Shown here: positions 24,508 through 32,439 of the stretch, piece by piece
Layout: each line of letters starts with the position of its first letter
Numbering within the stretch: position 1 is the stretch's first letter
Origin: Microbispora amethystogenes
GTDB taxonomy: Bacteria; Actinomycetota; Actinomycetes; Streptosporangiales; Streptosporangiaceae
Direction: 5' to 3'
Length of the DNA: 64,000 nucleotides
NCBI RefSeq assembly: GCF_016863015.1
Contig: NZ_BOOB01000003.1
Span: 186,001 to 250,000, forward strand
Program-made: the position numbers and the translations under genes
Notes under the pieces: model-generated
Seen by the model: the letters and a program-made list of their open reading frames with translations, nothing else
Databases searched by the model: none
Told to the model about the DNA's origin: nothing

Positions 24508-27138
24508 TCAGTGACCGCTTCGCGGGGTGCTTCGGGGAGACGCGGCGTGGAGGCGGGCGCGGCTCGTCCTGCCGGTGGCCGCCGGCGCGCCGACCGAACC
24601 CGTACGGCGGGGCGGGCGGCGAGCGGAGCCACGGACTGGCGAGTGGGCGGTGGAAGCTACCGCCGGGTTGTGGCCGAACATGCGGGCGAAGGTGCGGGCC
24701 ACGTCAGGGCTGAACATCCGGGCGAAGGTCTGGGAGAAATCGTGGCCGGCCGCCGGGAAGCGCATCGGGGAAACGGCGGCGGCCGCCTGGTTGCCTCCCG
24801 CGGCCAAAGGAACCCGGCCGCTTCCGGCGGAGAAGGGGAGCCTTCCGGCGGCCAGGGGGTGGCTGCCGTTTCCGGGTGCGGGGGTGGCCCGGCTCCCCGG
24901 GGTCCCCGCGCCTCCGGACGCCGGCCCGCCCGCCTGGGACGCGGCGTCGTCGTGCCGCCGGTGTTCGGCCTCCCGCTTCTTCTTCTCTTTCTCCTGCTTC
25001 TTGCGTTGCTTCTCCAGCGCCTCCTTCAGGCCCGGCGTGAAGCCGCCGCCGAACCTGGACATGTCCGGCGGGGTGAAGCCGTGCGCCGGAATGCCCCGCA
25101 GGGCGGCGCGCATGGAGTCCACCCAGATCGGGCCGGGCAGCGAGGCGCCCTGCACGGAGCCGTAGTACCGGCCGCCGATGGTGACGCCGGTGAGCGGATA
25201 GCGGTAGGAGCCGCGGATGTCGCCGACGCTGACGGCGGCGGCCAGGCTGGGCGTGTACCCCGCGAACCAGGCCGAGGTGTAGCCGTTGTTCGTGCCCGTC
25301 TTGCCCGCGGCGGGACGGCCGATGGACTGCCCGCGCATCGTGCCCTTGGTGAACACCCCCGTGAGCACGTGGCTGACCGCGTCGGCGACGGCCGGCTCCA
25401 GCGCGGTCACGCAGGCGGACGGCACCTCGGTCCGGGTGCCGTCGTGCTCCACCACCGCCGCGATGGCCATCGGCCTGCAGTAACGGCCGCGCGCGGCCAG
25501 CGCCGCGTACGCCGCCGCCACGGTCGTGGGATCCATCTCGTTGGCGCCCAGCGTGAACGTCGGCACCTCGCGGAGCGGCGAGCCGTCCGCGCGCCGGATG
25601 CCGAGCGACCGGGCCGTCGCGACCACGTCGCACAGCCCCACCTCGCGCTCCAGTCGCATGTAGAAGATGTTGACCGACTGCCAGGTGCCCATCTCCAGGC
25701 TGTACGGCCCGCCGCCGCCCTCACCGCCCGCGTTGTGGATGACCGTGTGGGGGTCGTTCACCGCCCGGCCCGAGCAGTCGCGGTAGCCGTACGACGGGAC
25801 GTACGAACCGGGGATCGTGAAGCCGTCGCCGAACCGCATCCCCTGTTTCAGCGCGGTGGCCAGCGTGAACACCTTGAACGTCGAGCCCGCCTGGAGGCCG
25901 AGGCCGCCGCCGTGCGCGACGTCGGCCGCGAGGTTGTAGGTGGTGTTGCGCCCGAGGGCGCGGTCGTGCGGGTTGCGCCCGTACCGCTTGCTCACCGCCA
26001 TCGCGCGGATGCGCCCGGTGCCCGGCTCGATCATCGTCTCGGACGCCACCTGGTTGTCGCGCGGGCTGACCCGCGCGGCGAGGGCCCGGTCCGCGGCCCG
26101 CTGCGCGGCGGGGTCGATGGTCGTCCAGATCGTGAGGCCGCCCCGCTGGAGGCGTCGCTCCCGGTCTGCCCTGGTGTAGCCGAACGCGGGGTTCGTCAGC
26201 ACCTCCCGCTCGACGTACACGCAGAAGAAGGGGTACGTGCTGCCCGCGCAGCCGCCGGGCTCGGGACGCAGGTGGAGCGCCAGCGGCGCGGCCGCCGCGT
26301 CACTGGCCTGGTCCCGGCCGATCAGCCCGAGCTCGGCCATCCGGCTCAGGACGAGGTCGCGCCGGGCGCGCAGCCGCCCTCTGTGGTCGTCGCCCAGGGA
26401 CGGGTCGGTGTCGTACGGCGTGCGCACCGCGCCGGCCAGCGTGGCCGCCTGCGTCAGCGTGAGGTCGGCGGCGTCGACCCCGAAGAACCGCCGGGCCGCC
26501 GCCTGGACGCCGAAGGCGCCCGCGCCGAAGTAGGCGATGTTGAGGTAGCGCTCCAGGATCTGGTCCTTGGTGTACTTGCGCTCCAGCGCCAGCGCGTACC
26601 GCAGCTCGTCCAGTTTGCGGCGGAAGGTGCGTACGAGGGCCTGCGCGCGCTCCTGCTCCGTCTCGGCCTGGGTCAGCATGATGTTCTTGACGAGCTGCTG
26701 GCTGATGGACGAGCCGCCCTGCCGGATGCCGCCCGCCTGGGTGTTGGTGACGAGCGCCCGCAGCGTGCCCTTGAGGTCGAGGCCGCCGTGCTCGTAGAAC
26801 CGGGAGTCCTCGATGGCGACGATGGCCTGCCGCATGACCGGGGCGACCGCGCTCAGCGGCACCGACTGCCGGTTCTGGTAGTAGAACTGGGCGATCTGCC
26901 GGCCGTCGCGGTCGAGCAGCCGCGTCATCTCGGGCAGCGGCTCCTCCCGCAGCGGCGCGGGCAGCTCGGTGAACGCGGACGCGGCACGCTTGGCCGCCAG
27001 GCCGGCCCCGCCCACGAAGGGCATGACCAGCCCGGCGACCAGTCCGCCTCCGGCCGCGCCGCACAGGCTCAGCGAGAGGAGGGCGCGCCCGAGACTGACA
27101 CGCCCGAGACCAGCGTGGCCGAGGAGACGAGAGGTCAC
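24508..27138 (-). CDS. Class A penicillin-binding protein (GT51 transglycosylase plus transpeptidase)
   Basis: 876 residues from GTG 27138. A short cytoplasmic tail and one TM helix (about 17-46) are followed by a GT51 domain with EDSRFYEHGG (110-119) and GGSSISQQLVKN (141-152). The transpeptidase domain has STFK (Ser419 nucleophile), SVN (488-490) and KTGTNN (613-618). It polymerises and cross-links peptidoglycan at the outer membrane face. After about residue 720 the C-terminus is Lys/Glu-rich and then Ala/Gly/Pro-rich low complexity, with the repeat KFARMF/FARMF-like pieces, and no PASTA domain. It lies 52 bases after the murA paralogue on the same strand, so the two probably form a wall-synthesis operon. 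Confidence 0.93.
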   Translation of the reverse strand: MTSRLLGHAGLGRVSLGRALLSLSLCGAAGGGLVAGLVMPFVGGAGLAAKRAASAFTELPAPLREEPLPEMTRLLDRDGRQIAQFYYQNRQSVPLSAVAPVMRQAIVAIEDSRFYEHGGLDLKGTLRALVTNTQAGGIRQGGSSISQQLVKNIMLTQAETEQERAQALVRTFRRKLDELRYALALERKYTKDQILERYLNIAYFGAGAFGVQAAARRFFGVDAADLTLTQAATLAGAVRTPYDTDPSLGDDHRGRLRARRDLVLSRMAELGLIGRDQASDAAAAPLALHLRPEPGGCAGSTYPFFCVYVEREVLTNPAFGYTRADRERRLQRGGLTIWTTIDPAAQRAADRALAARVSPRDNQVASETMIEPGTGRIRAMAVSKRYGRNPHDRALGRNTTYNLAADVAHGGGLGLQAGSTFKVFTLATALKQGMRFGDGFTIPGSYVPSYGYRDCSGRAVNDPHTVIHNAGGEGGGGPYSLEMGTWQSVNIFYMRLEREVGLCDVVATARSLGIRRADGSPLREVPTFTLGANEMDPTTVAAAYAALAARGRYCRPMAIAAVVEHDGTRTEVPSACVTALEPAVADAVSHVLTGVFTKGTMRGQSIGRPAAGKTGTNNGYTSAWFAGYTPSLAAAVSVGDIRGSYRYPLTGVTIGGRYYGSVQGASLPGPIWVDSMRAALRGIPAHGFTPPDMSRFGGGFTPGLKEALEKQRKKQEKEKKKREAEHRRHDDAASQAGGPASGGAGTPGSRATPAPGNGSHPLAAGRLPFSAGSGRVPLAAGGNQAAAAVSPMRFPAAGHDFSQTFARMFSPDVARTFARMFGHNPAVASTAHSPVRGSARRPPRRTGSVGAPAATGRTSRARLHAASPRSTPRSGH

Positions 27139-27190
27139 GGGATATCAGTGCGACCTCCGGCGTTCTCCCAAACCCGGGAGGCGGAAAGCT

Positions 27191-28495
27191 TTACGTCAGC
27201 CTGTTGATCTTCAACCCCAGAGAGGTGAACTGTTCGAACGGCCTGTGGTATCCGCGTTCGATGTGGTTGACGCCGCGCAGGGTCGAGGTGCCCTCGGCGA
27301 CGGCGGCGGCCAGCACCGCGGAGAACCCGGCGCGGATGTCGGGCAGCGTGACGTCGGCCCCGCGCAGGTTGGAGATGCCCCGCACGACCGCCGAGTGCTT
27401 GGCGTTGGTGTCGTGGTAGCGGCAGGCCGGTCCGCCGAGGCACTGGGCGAACACCTCGATCTCGCAGCCCATCTTCTGCAGCGCGGGCACGTACACCAGG
27501 CGGTTCTCGAAGACCGTCTCGTGCAGCACCGACATGCCCTCGGCGCGGGTGAACAGCACCATGAGCGGCGTCTGCCAGTCCGTCATGAAACCGGGATGGG
27601 TGTCGGTCTGCACCGCCGCCGCGCGCAGGCCGTCCGGGGCCGAGGCGCACAGCCAGTCGTCGGTTATCTCGAACCGCGCGCCCATCCTGGCGAGCGTCGT
27701 GATGGCCGTGACCAGCCGGTCCTGGTGGCAGCCGTGCACTCGCACCTCGCCGCCCGTCACCAGCCCCGCCACGAGGTACGAGAACGCCTCGATGCGGTCG
27801 CCGGCCAGCCAGGTGGAGGCGCCGTGCAGGCGCTCGACGCCCTCGATGACGATGCGCCGGTCGGGGCTGAGCTCGATCATGGCGCCCATGCGCTGGAGGA
27901 ACAGCGCGAGCTCGACCACCTCGGGCTCCATGGCGGCGCCCTTGATGACGGTCTTGCCCTCGGCGAGGACGGCGGTCATCAGGATCGTCTCGGTCGCGCC
28001 CACACTGGGGTAGGGAAGCGAGATGCGGCTGCCGCGCAATCGGGCCGCCTTGGCCGTGATGCCGTTGTCGCCGACCTCGATCTCGGCGCCCATCGACCGC
28101 AGCGCCTCGACGTGGAAGTTCACCGGCCGCCTGCCGATCGGGTCGCCGCCGACGAGCGGCACGAACGCCTCGCCCGCCAGGTGCAGCAGCGGGCCGAGCA
28201 TCAGGATCGGGATGCGGTTGAGGCCGGTGTACTCCTCCGGGACCCGCGGCCGGATGTCGCTGCCCCGCTCGATGGTGATCTCACCGGGGGTGATGTCCAC
28301 GTGGATGCCGAGGGCTTCGAGCATGGCGGCGGTCAGCCCCACCTCGCCGACCTCGGGCGCGTTCTGCAGGGTGCTCGGACCGGTTCCGAGCATCGCCGCC
28401 ACCATGTGCTTGGAGACCGCGTTCTTCGATCCCCTGACCTCCACGTCGCCCCGCAACGGGCCCGACGGGTCGATCTGCCAAACCTCTTCGCTCAC
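27191..28495 (-). CDS. murA: UDP-N-acetylglucosamine 1-carboxyvinyltransferase (MurA paralogue) with Asp at the fosfomycin cysteine
   Basis: 434 residues from GTG 28495 (GGGAGG 4 bases upstream). It transfers enolpyruvate from PEP to UDP-GlcNAc, the first committed step of peptidoglycan synthesis. The EPSP-synthase-type double fold is complete, with RGSKNAVS (Lys24-Asn25), PYPSVGATE and TDTHPGFMTDWQ. The loop that carries the fosfomycin-reactive Cys in most MurA (GGC-x-IG) here reads GGDPIG, with Asp118. A Cys-to-Asp change is known from mycobacterial and chlamydial MurA and gives intrinsic fosfomycin insensitivity. It differs enough from the typical actinomycete housekeeping MurA that it may be a second copy. 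Confidence 0.9.
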   Translation of the reverse strand: MSEEVWQIDPSGPLRGDVEVRGSKNAVSKHMVAAMLGTGPSTLQNAPEVGEVGLTAAMLEALGIHVDITPGEITIERGSDIRPRVPEEYTGLNRIPILMLGPLLHLAGEAFVPLVGGDPIGRRPVNFHVEALRSMGAEIEVGDNGITAKAARLRGSRISLPYPSVGATETILMTAVLAEGKTVIKGAAMEPEVVELALFLQRMGAMIELSPDRRIVIEGVERLHGASTWLAGDRIEAFSYLVAGLVTGGEVRVHGCHQDRLVTAITTLARMGARFEITDDWLCASAPDGLRAAAVQTDTHPGFMTDWQTPLMVLFTRAEGMSVLHETVFENRLVYVPALQKMGCEIEVFAQCLGGPACRYHDTNAKHSAVVRGISNLRGADVTLPDIRAGFSAVLAAAVAEGTSTLRGVNHIERGYHRPFEQFTSLGLKINRLT

Positions 28496-28594
28496 TCGGC
28501 CTCCCTTGGCCCCACCCATGCCGTGCGTCCCCCGCACTCGGTCCTGCAAGAGTACGGGACCGAATTCGATCGCTATGTGAGTACTATCGGGACG

Positions 28595-29083
28595 GTGCGG
28601 CATGTGAGGGGCAATCTGGCGACCGTCGTCGTGACCGTCCTGGTGCTGGCCCTCCTCGGCGTCGTCGCCGGGTACGTGTGGTCGGTGCTCGCCCCCGCCA
28701 CCCGCTACGTGATCTTCGAGGGGACGCGCCAGCCCGTCGACCCGGAGACGCAGTCGCTCATCGAGGCCGATGGCTGGTTCGCCGTGGTCACCGGCGCGTT
28801 CGGCCTGGCCTCCGGCATCGTGGGTTACGTGCTGTCGCGCCGCCACCCGCCGGTCGAGATGCTCGTGGGGCTCGCCGCCGGCGGCCTGCTCGCCGGGTAT
28901 GTCGCCCTGATGGCCGGCACCTCCGCGAAGGGGACCGTCCAGGCGGCGGGACCCGGCGGCTTCACCACCACGACGTCCCTGGGAGTGACGGCGTACGGCG
29001 TGCTGTTCGCCTGGCCCCTGCTGTCCACCGCGGTCTTCTGGGTCGTCGAGTTCGCCGTGAGCTACCGTCAGCGCGAAGGCTGA
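28595..29083 (+). CDS. Four-TM membrane protein of unknown function (DUF2567-like)
   Basis: 162 residues. I place the start at GTG 28595 because TACTAT (28582-28587) ends 7 bases before it, indicating a leaderless mRNA. Four hydrophobic segments: LATVVVTVLVLALLGVVAGY, AVVTGAFGLASGIVGYVLSR, EMLVGLAAGGLLAGYVALMA and YGVLFAWPLLSTAVFWVVEF. A conserved extracytoplasmic stretch after TM1 (TRYVIFEGTRQPVDPETQSL) resembles DUF2567 proteins. It is divergent from murA. No enzymatic motif is seen. Confidence 0.75.
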   Translation: MRHVRGNLATVVVTVLVLALLGVVAGYVWSVLAPATRYVIFEGTRQPVDPETQSLIEADGWFAVVTGAFGLASGIVGYVLSRRHPPVEMLVGLAAGGLLAGYVALMAGTSAKGTVQAAGPGGFTTTTSLGVTAYGVLFAWPLLSTAVFWVVEFAVSYRQREG

Positions 29084-29151
29084 CGCCACCGGCGGTGTGC
29101 GGCCTCACGCCCGCGGGCCGGCTCTTTCCCGGCAGTATCGTGATCAGTGTC

Positions 29152-30120
29152 ATGCTGAGACTGGAGTTCACCGACGCCGACCTGCGCCAGATCACCGTCG
29201 CCGCCACTCCGGACGCGGTGCTGGAAACAGCCCTCAGCGTGCGGCGGCTGCGTACCGGGCCGGGCGGGGGGAGCCGGTCGAGCCCCGGCCTGCGGCGGCT
29301 GCGCCACGTGGTGAAGGGCGGCCTGGCGGCGCGGGCGGGCGTGCTCCTGGAGGTGGTCCCGCCCGACGGCTTCCTCCCGGACTTCCTGCTGCAGCCGGAG
29401 GCGCGTGACTTCGCCACCGGAGTCGAGCTGGTCGGCCAGGTGCCCGCGACGCTGCTCGCCGCCGACCTGAGCGAACTGCTCCCGTCTCCGAGGCCGAGCC
29501 GCTGGCTGCGGGAGCTGGCCTCCGGGGACGCCGCGGCGCGGCGGACGCTCACCGCCGACCTGCACGCCTACTTCGGCTCGTCACTGGCCCCCATCTGGCC
29601 GCTGGTCCAGGCCGGTGTCGCCGCCGACCGTTCCCTGCGGGCCGAGACCCTGCTCCGCGGCGGTATCGACGCGCTGCTCGCCACGATCAACCCATGGTGG
29701 CGCTGGCGGCCCCCCGTGCTGGAGATTCCCTCACCGCTCGCTTACCACGTCCCGCTGTGCGGCCGCGGGCTGCTGCTGGTCCCCTCGTACTTCGCGCCGA
29801 CGTCCCTGCTGGCCTGGCGGCCCGACCAGCCCACCGTGCTGGTCTACCCGCTGTGCCACAACGACCGGACCGGCTTCGCCGACGCCCTCGGCCCGCTGCT
29901 CGGGCGCACCCGGGCCGCGGTCCTGGCCGCGCTGCGCGATCCGGCGACGACGACCTCCCTGGCCGAGCGGGTGGGGGTGTCCCTCGCCTCCGCCAGCCAG
30001 CACGCCACGGTCCTGCGCAACGCCGGGCTGGTCGCCACGACCCGGGCCGGCGGAGCCGTCCTGCACGCGCTGACCCCGCTGGGAGAGGCCCTCCTGCGGG
30101 GCGACGCCGCCGCCGGATAG
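29152..30120 (+). CDS. ArsR-like winged-helix regulator with large N-terminal domain
   Basis: 322 residues from ATG 29152. The N-terminal two thirds (LRLEFTDADLRQITVAATPD ... NPWWRWRPPVLEIPSPLAYH ... FAPTSLLAWRPDQPTVLVYP) is typical of a family of actinobacterial ArsR-type proteins carrying a DUF5937-like ligand domain. The C-terminal HTH is about 255-320 (TTTSLAERVGVSLASASQHA, VLRNAGLVATTRAGGAVLHA). No Cys metal-binding site is visible, so the effector is probably organic. There is no clear target operon next to it. Confidence 0.82.
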   Translation: MLRLEFTDADLRQITVAATPDAVLETALSVRRLRTGPGGGSRSSPGLRRLRHVVKGGLAARAGVLLEVVPPDGFLPDFLLQPEARDFATGVELVGQVPATLLAADLSELLPSPRPSRWLRELASGDAAARRTLTADLHAYFGSSLAPIWPLVQAGVAADRSLRAETLLRGGIDALLATINPWWRWRPPVLEIPSPLAYHVPLCGRGLLLVPSYFAPTSLLAWRPDQPTVLVYPLCHNDRTGFADALGPLLGRTRAAVLAALRDPATTTSLAERVGVSLASASQHATVLRNAGLVATTRAGGAVLHALTPLGEALLRGDAAAG

Positions 30121-30146
30121 CACCTGCCGGTCAGCCGTTCAGCCGT

Positions 30147-31583
30147 TCAGCCGGTCGGCTCGGGCAGGCGGGGAGCGGTCCGCCAGAAGCCGGTCGCCTG
30201 CTCGAAGGCGTGCCCGAGGCGCAGGACGTCCATGTCGGCCCACGGCCGGCCGACGATCTGCAGGCCGACCGGGAGCCCGTCGGACGTGAAACCGCAGGGC
30301 ACCGACATCGCGGGCGCGTGCAGCACGCTGATCCAGTAGCAGGAGCGCATCCAGGCCAGGTAGTCGGGCATCTCCACCCCGGCCACCTCCGTGACGTACG
30401 GCTGCTCGACCGGGAACGGCGGCACCTGGCTGACGGGCGCCACGAGGAAGTCGTACCGGCCGAAGAAGCGCCGCATGCGGTGCCAGAGCCGGGTGCGCAG
30501 GCGCTCGGCCCGCCCGAGTTCGGCCCCGGTGACCTTCCGTCCCTGCTCCACGTTCCACGCCACGTTGGGGCCCACCTCGGGGAAGTCGCCGAAGGCGAGT
30601 GCGTAGTGCCACGACCGGTAGACGCGGAACGCCTCCTCCGCGTCGGACAGGTCCAGGTCGACCTGCTCGACCTTCACGCCCAGGCCGGTCAGCTCCTCCA
30701 CCGCCCGCGCCGTCGCCGCCGCGGTACGCGGGTCGACCGGCAAGCCCCCGAGATCGGGGCTGAAAGCCACCCGGACGGATGTGAGGTCCATGTCCAGCGG
30801 TTCCGCGAACGCCGACCCGTCCTCACGAATCGAAAGCGGCGAGACCGGGTCGAACCCGGCGATGGCCGACATGAACAGTGCCAGATCACCGGCCGTACGG
30901 GCCATCGCTCCCGCCACGCTCAACGTGAACCAGGCCGCCGTCGGCGACTTCGACGGCACCCGGCCGGGAGTCGGCCGCAGGCCCGCCACGTTGCAGAAGG
31001 ACGCGGGGTTGCGCAGTGAACCGCCCATGTCCGAACCGTCGGCGAGCGGCACCATCCGGCAGGCCAGCGCCGCTGCGGCCCCGCCGCTGCTGCCGCCCGC
31101 GCTCTTCGACAGGTCGTAGGGGTTGCGCGTCGCGCCGAAGACCTCGTTGACCGTGTGGGACCCGGTGCCGAACTCGGGGGTGTTCGTCTTGCCGAGCATG
31201 ATCCCGCCCGCCTCGCGGATGCGGCGCACCAGGGGATCGTCCTCGACGGGCACATGGTCGGCGAACGCCCGCGAGCCGTACGTCGTCCGCACGCCGGCGG
31301 TGTCGGCGAGGTCCTTGTGCGCGACCGGGATGCCGTGCAGCGGCCCGTGCACCATGCCACGTGCGAGGTCCTCGTCGGCCCGCGCGGCCTGGTCGAGCGC
31401 CCGCTCCGCGATAAGTGTCACGATGGCGTTGACCTGCGGATTCGTCTCTTCGATTCGCCGCAGGCACGCCTGCGTCAGCTCGACGGCGCTCACCTCCCGC
31501 GCCCGCAGCAGCGCGGCCATCTCCGTCGCCGTCAGGTCCGCCGCCCCGCTGTCGTGGCCGGCCTGTTCGCCGTGTTCGCTCAC
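30147..31583 (-). CDS. Amidase signature family enzyme
   Basis: 478 residues from GTG 31583. The catalytic Ser-cisSer-Lys triad is complete: Lys90 (VAHKD), Ser165 in SAGGSSGGAAA and Ser189 in SDMGGSLRNPA. The family hydrolyses or transfers amides (GatA, fatty amide hydrolases, nylon and indoleacetamide amidases). The absence of gatB/gatC neighbours and the PFPVEQ region argue for a free-standing catabolic amidase with unknown substrate. The enzyme is cytoplasmic, as there is no signal peptide. It is a monocistron, convergent with the ArsR-like gene. Confidence 0.9.
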   Translation of the reverse strand: MSEHGEQAGHDSGAADLTATEMAALLRAREVSAVELTQACLRRIEETNPQVNAIVTLIAERALDQAARADEDLARGMVHGPLHGIPVAHKDLADTAGVRTTYGSRAFADHVPVEDDPLVRRIREAGGIMLGKTNTPEFGTGSHTVNEVFGATRNPYDLSKSAGGSSGGAAAALACRMVPLADGSDMGGSLRNPASFCNVAGLRPTPGRVPSKSPTAAWFTLSVAGAMARTAGDLALFMSAIAGFDPVSPLSIREDGSAFAEPLDMDLTSVRVAFSPDLGGLPVDPRTAAATARAVEELTGLGVKVEQVDLDLSDAEEAFRVYRSWHYALAFGDFPEVGPNVAWNVEQGRKVTGAELGRAERLRTRLWHRMRRFFGRYDFLVAPVSQVPPFPVEQPYVTEVAGVEMPDYLAWMRSCYWISVLHAPAMSVPCGFTSDGLPVGLQIVGRPWADMDVLRLGHAFEQATGFWRTAPRLPEPTG

Positions 31584-31659
31584 ACTTCCCCCGATCCCTC
31601 CGGCTATCGCCAGTGTCGAGGCGGGTGAGCCGTACCGGCGATGGCAACAGTCGACAGGT

Positions 31660-32157
31660 TCACAGCTTGGCGATGGGGGCGGTCACCGCCTGCGCGAGCC
31701 GGACGAGGTTCTCCGGTGCCGTCTCGATCTGCAGGCCACGCCGCCCGGCGGAGAAGTAGACGGTCTCGAAGCCGAGCGCCGACTCGTCCACCACGGTCGG
31801 CAGTCGCTTGCGCTGGCCGAGCGGGCTGATGCCCCCGACGACGTAGCCGGTGGTCCGCTCGACCTTGGCCGCGTCGGCCATCGCCGCCCGCTTGCCCTTC
31901 AGCGCCGCCGCGAACGCCTTGAGGTCGAGCTTGCCCGCCACCGGCACGACCGCGACCGCCAGGCCCGCCTCGGTCTCCGCCACCAGCGTCTTGAAGATCC
32001 GCTCGTACGGCACTCCGAGCGCGTCGGCCGCCTCCTCACCGTACGCCTGCGCGTTCGGGTCGTGGTCGTAGGGGTGGAGGGTGAACTCCGCCTTCGCCTG
32101 CGTGAGGGCGACCGTCGCCGGAGTGCTCTGGCCGCCCTTGCTCTTGGTCTTGCTCAC
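31660..32157 (-). CDS. ybaK: YbaK/EbsC-type Cys-tRNA(Pro) deacylase
   Basis: 165 residues from GTG 32157. TAGGCT ends 7 bases upstream, so the mRNA is likely leaderless; the longer open frame is unsupported. The YbaK fold has LHPYDHDP, AADALGVPYERIFKTLVAE, VPVAGKLDLKAFAAALKGKR and YVVGGISPLGQRKRLPTVVD. It hydrolyses mischarged Cys-tRNA(Pro) in trans, a translation quality-control step in the cytoplasm. It stands alone, downstream of the DUF222-HNH gene on the same strand. Confidence 0.9.
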   Translation of the reverse strand: MSKTKSKGGQSTPATVALTQAKAEFTLHPYDHDPNAQAYGEEAADALGVPYERIFKTLVAETEAGLAVAVVPVAGKLDLKAFAAALKGKRAAMADAAKVERTTGYVVGGISPLGQRKRLPTVVDESALGFETVYFSAGRRGLQIETAPENLVRLAQAVTAPIAKL

Positions 32158-32439
32158 GACCGCAAGCCTAACGGCGGCACCCCCGACGTTCCCGTCCCAG
32201 TGCCCCTGCCGTCCCGCTGTTCCCGCCACGCCGCGGTCGCTGTGATGCCCCTGCCGGTGCGGCCCCTGCCGTCCCGCGGTCCCTACTGCCGCTGCATCCC
32301 GCCGTCCCCGCCGTTTTTGCACTCGCCCGGCCACGACTGCACGCCGAGCCTGCCCGTGCCGAGCCTGCCCTGCCGAACTGGCCGAGGCAGACAGCCAGAA
32401 AGCCGAGCAGGCGGGCCAGGGCCGGCCGTACCAGCGGGT

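Noticed and set aside
24028-27207. 1059-codon open frame on the plus strand
   Set aside because: It is antisense to the class A PBP and the NLR partner; the sequence is Gly/Arg/His/Val-rich with no domain, as expected for a shadow frame in GC-rich DNA.
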